Positions 12,833 to 13,984 of a stretch of 13,984 bases of DNA are shown here, piece by piece (the first letter of the stretch is position 1; each line of letters starts with the position of its first letter). The translations under genes and the position numbers were made by a program. The DNA is from Paenibacillus sp. (GTDB lineage: Bacteria; Bacillota; Bacilli; Paenibacillales; NBRC-103111), in NCBI GenBank assembly GCA_029239545.1, contig JARBUQ010000045.1, positions 1 through 13,984 on the forward strand. Direction: 5' to 3'. The notes under the pieces are model-generated. The model searched no databases, was not told where the DNA came from, and saw nothing but the letters and a program-made list of their open reading frames with translations.

Positions 12833-13984
12833 ATGGACGTATTAAATAAAAGAGTGGACGGTAAATCGAAAACAGCCTTCGAGGAGGCCAAGCAATTCAT
12901 TCCCGGGGGTGTCAACAGCCCCGTACGCGCGTTCAAATCAGTAGGTCTTACTCCAGCCTTCATCGAAAGAGGCGAAGGAGCCCGGATCTATGATATTGAT
13001 GGTAATTCATTTATCGACTACGTTGGCTCGTGGGGACCGCTAATAATGGGACATGCCCATCCGGCAGTTACGGAGGCGATCAAGAAGACGGCTGAGCGCG
13101 GGACGAGCTTCGGCGCACCGACTCTGTTAGAGACGGAGATGGCTAAGCTTGTATGCGAGCGAGTGCCTTCGATTGACGTGGTGCGGATGGTCAACTCGGG
13201 TACGGAAGCAACTATGAGTGCGTTGAGATTGGCTCGCGGGTATACAGGACGCAGCAAGATTCTCAAGTTTGAAGGCTGTTATCATGGACATGCAGATGCC
13301 TTGCTGATCAAAGCAGGCTCTGGAGTAGCCACTCTGGGCTTGCCGGACAGCCCGGGAGTTCCTGAGGGGGTAGCCGTCAATACGATTACAGTTCCGTACA
13401 ATGACTTGAATTCCGTGCAGCTTGCGTTCAGCAAATTCGGAGAAGAGATTGCTGCTGTCATCGTGGAGCCGATTGCGGGCAACATGGGGGTCGTTCCCCC
13501 ACTTCCTGGATTCCTGGAAGGGTTAAGAGATGTGACGACGCAGTATGGCACGATCCTCATCTTTGATGAGGTCATGACTGGCTTTCGCGTCGGTTACCAC
13601 TGCGCCCAGGGGCGCTTCGGCATTACGCCTGACCTGACCTGCCTCGGCAAGGTCATAGGCGGCGGACTGCCGGTTGGCGCCTATGGCGGCAAGCGTGAGA
13701 TCATGGAGCGGATGGCTCCGAGCGGCCCGATCTACCAGGCCGGAACACTCTCGGGCAATCCGCTGGCCATGATCGCAGGGTACACGACGCTCCAACTGCT
13801 TGGGCAGCCTGGCGTCTATGAGGAGCTCGAGCGCAAATCCGCTCGATTGGAGCAAGGCTTCGCGGCTAACGCGAAGGAGCTGGGCATTCCGTCTACGATT
13901 AACCGCGTCGGATCGATGGTCTGTCCATTCTTCACAGACACCAAGGTAATCAACTATGAGACAGCCAAGACTTCGGACTTGGCA
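12833..13984 (+). CDS. hemL: Glutamate-1-semialdehyde 2,1-aminomutase (3' end outside window)
   Basis: The enzyme converts glutamate-1-semialdehyde, the HemA product, to 5-aminolevulinate using PLP or PMP. The first 384 residues are present, in frame to the last base of the window; the family is about 430 aa, so roughly 45 residues are missing. Visible motifs are FIPGGVNSPVRAF (22-34), VNSGTEATMSALRLAR (120-135), GCYHGHADALL (148-158), the PLP aspartate in IFDEVMTGFR (243-252), and the PLP lysine Lys273 in LGKVIGGGLPVGA. AGGGTGTG (12816-12823) is 9 nt before the ATG. It is separated from the rest of the pathway by the reverse regulator gene and so has its own promoter. The 5' part is AT-rich and the part after about 13560 is clearly GC-rich. 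Confidence 0.96.
   Translation, partial: MDVLNKRVDGKSKTAFEEAKQFIPGGVNSPVRAFKSVGLTPAFIERGEGARIYDIDGNSFIDYVGSWGPLIMGHAHPAVTEAIKKTAERGTSFGAPTLLETEMAKLVCERVPSIDVVRMVNSGTEATMSALRLARGYTGRSKILKFEGCYHGHADALLIKAGSGVATLGLPDSPGVPEGVAVNTITVPYNDLNSVQLAFSKFGEEIAAVIVEPIAGNMGVVPPLPGFLEGLRDVTTQYGTILIFDEVMTGFRVGYHCAQGRFGITPDLTCLGKVIGGGLPVGAYGGKREIMERMAPSGPIYQAGTLSGNPLAMIAGYTTLQLLGQPGVYEELERKSARLEQGFAANAKELGIPSTINRVGSMVCPFFTDTKVINYETAKTSDLA

Noticed and set aside
1..13984. CRISPR arrays, tRNA or rRNA genes, insertion sequences, phage genes or a defence system.
   Set aside because: No repeat-spacer pattern, cloverleaf, transposase or phage-like protein was seen on either strand.

Overview
The window is a nearly complete tetrapyrrole biosynthesis locus from a low-to-mid GC Bacillota, most likely a Paenibacillus-type bacterium. 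That placement is an inference. It rests on strong purine-rich Shine-Dalgarno sites, a hemA-hemX pair, a SirC-type precorrin-2 dehydrogenase and a CobA-HemD fusion inside the heme operon, and HemE-CpfC-CgoX of the Bacillota (coproporphyrin) type. From memory, Bacillus subtilis keeps hemAXCDBL and hemEHY at two separate sites. Here they are adjacent.

Layout. (1) 1-545: speD (AdoMet decarboxylase) with its own hairpin terminator. (2) 653-1192: an unrecognised membrane-anchored protein in the position ysxD holds in Bacillus. (3) 1246-1307: an inverted repeat and an extended -10 promoter. (4) 1354-7939: a tightly packed forward run hemA-hemX-sirC-hemC-cobA/hemD-hemB, with overlaps or short gaps. 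(5) 7949-8450: a break holding a long segmented hairpin, a short reverse-strand gene for a 52-aa single-pass membrane protein, and a forward promoter. (6) 8451-11936: hemE-cpfC(hemH)-cgoX(hemY). (7) 11948-12741: a hairpin between convergent genes and a reverse-strand Crp/Fnr-family regulator. (8) 12833-13984: hemL, divergent from the regulator and cut by the window end.

How the genes work together. HemA and HemL turn glutamyl-tRNA into 5-aminolevulinate. HemB, HemC and the HemD domain make uroporphyrinogen III. The CobA domain and SirC divert some of it toward sirohydrochlorin (siroheme or cobalamin). HemE, CgoX and CpfC carry the rest to coproheme. The last heme enzyme, ChdC (HemQ), and a dedicated sirohydrochlorin chelatase (SirB) are not in the window. 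HemX and the Crp-like protein are the plausible control elements.

The least ordinary parts are the middle break (small membrane protein plus a 7-bp/3-nt periodic hairpin with a self-complementary loop), the Crp-like regulator whose recognition helix differs from that of CRP, the dyad upstream of hemA, and the missing conserved Asp in SirC. Most of the rest is a well-known pathway.
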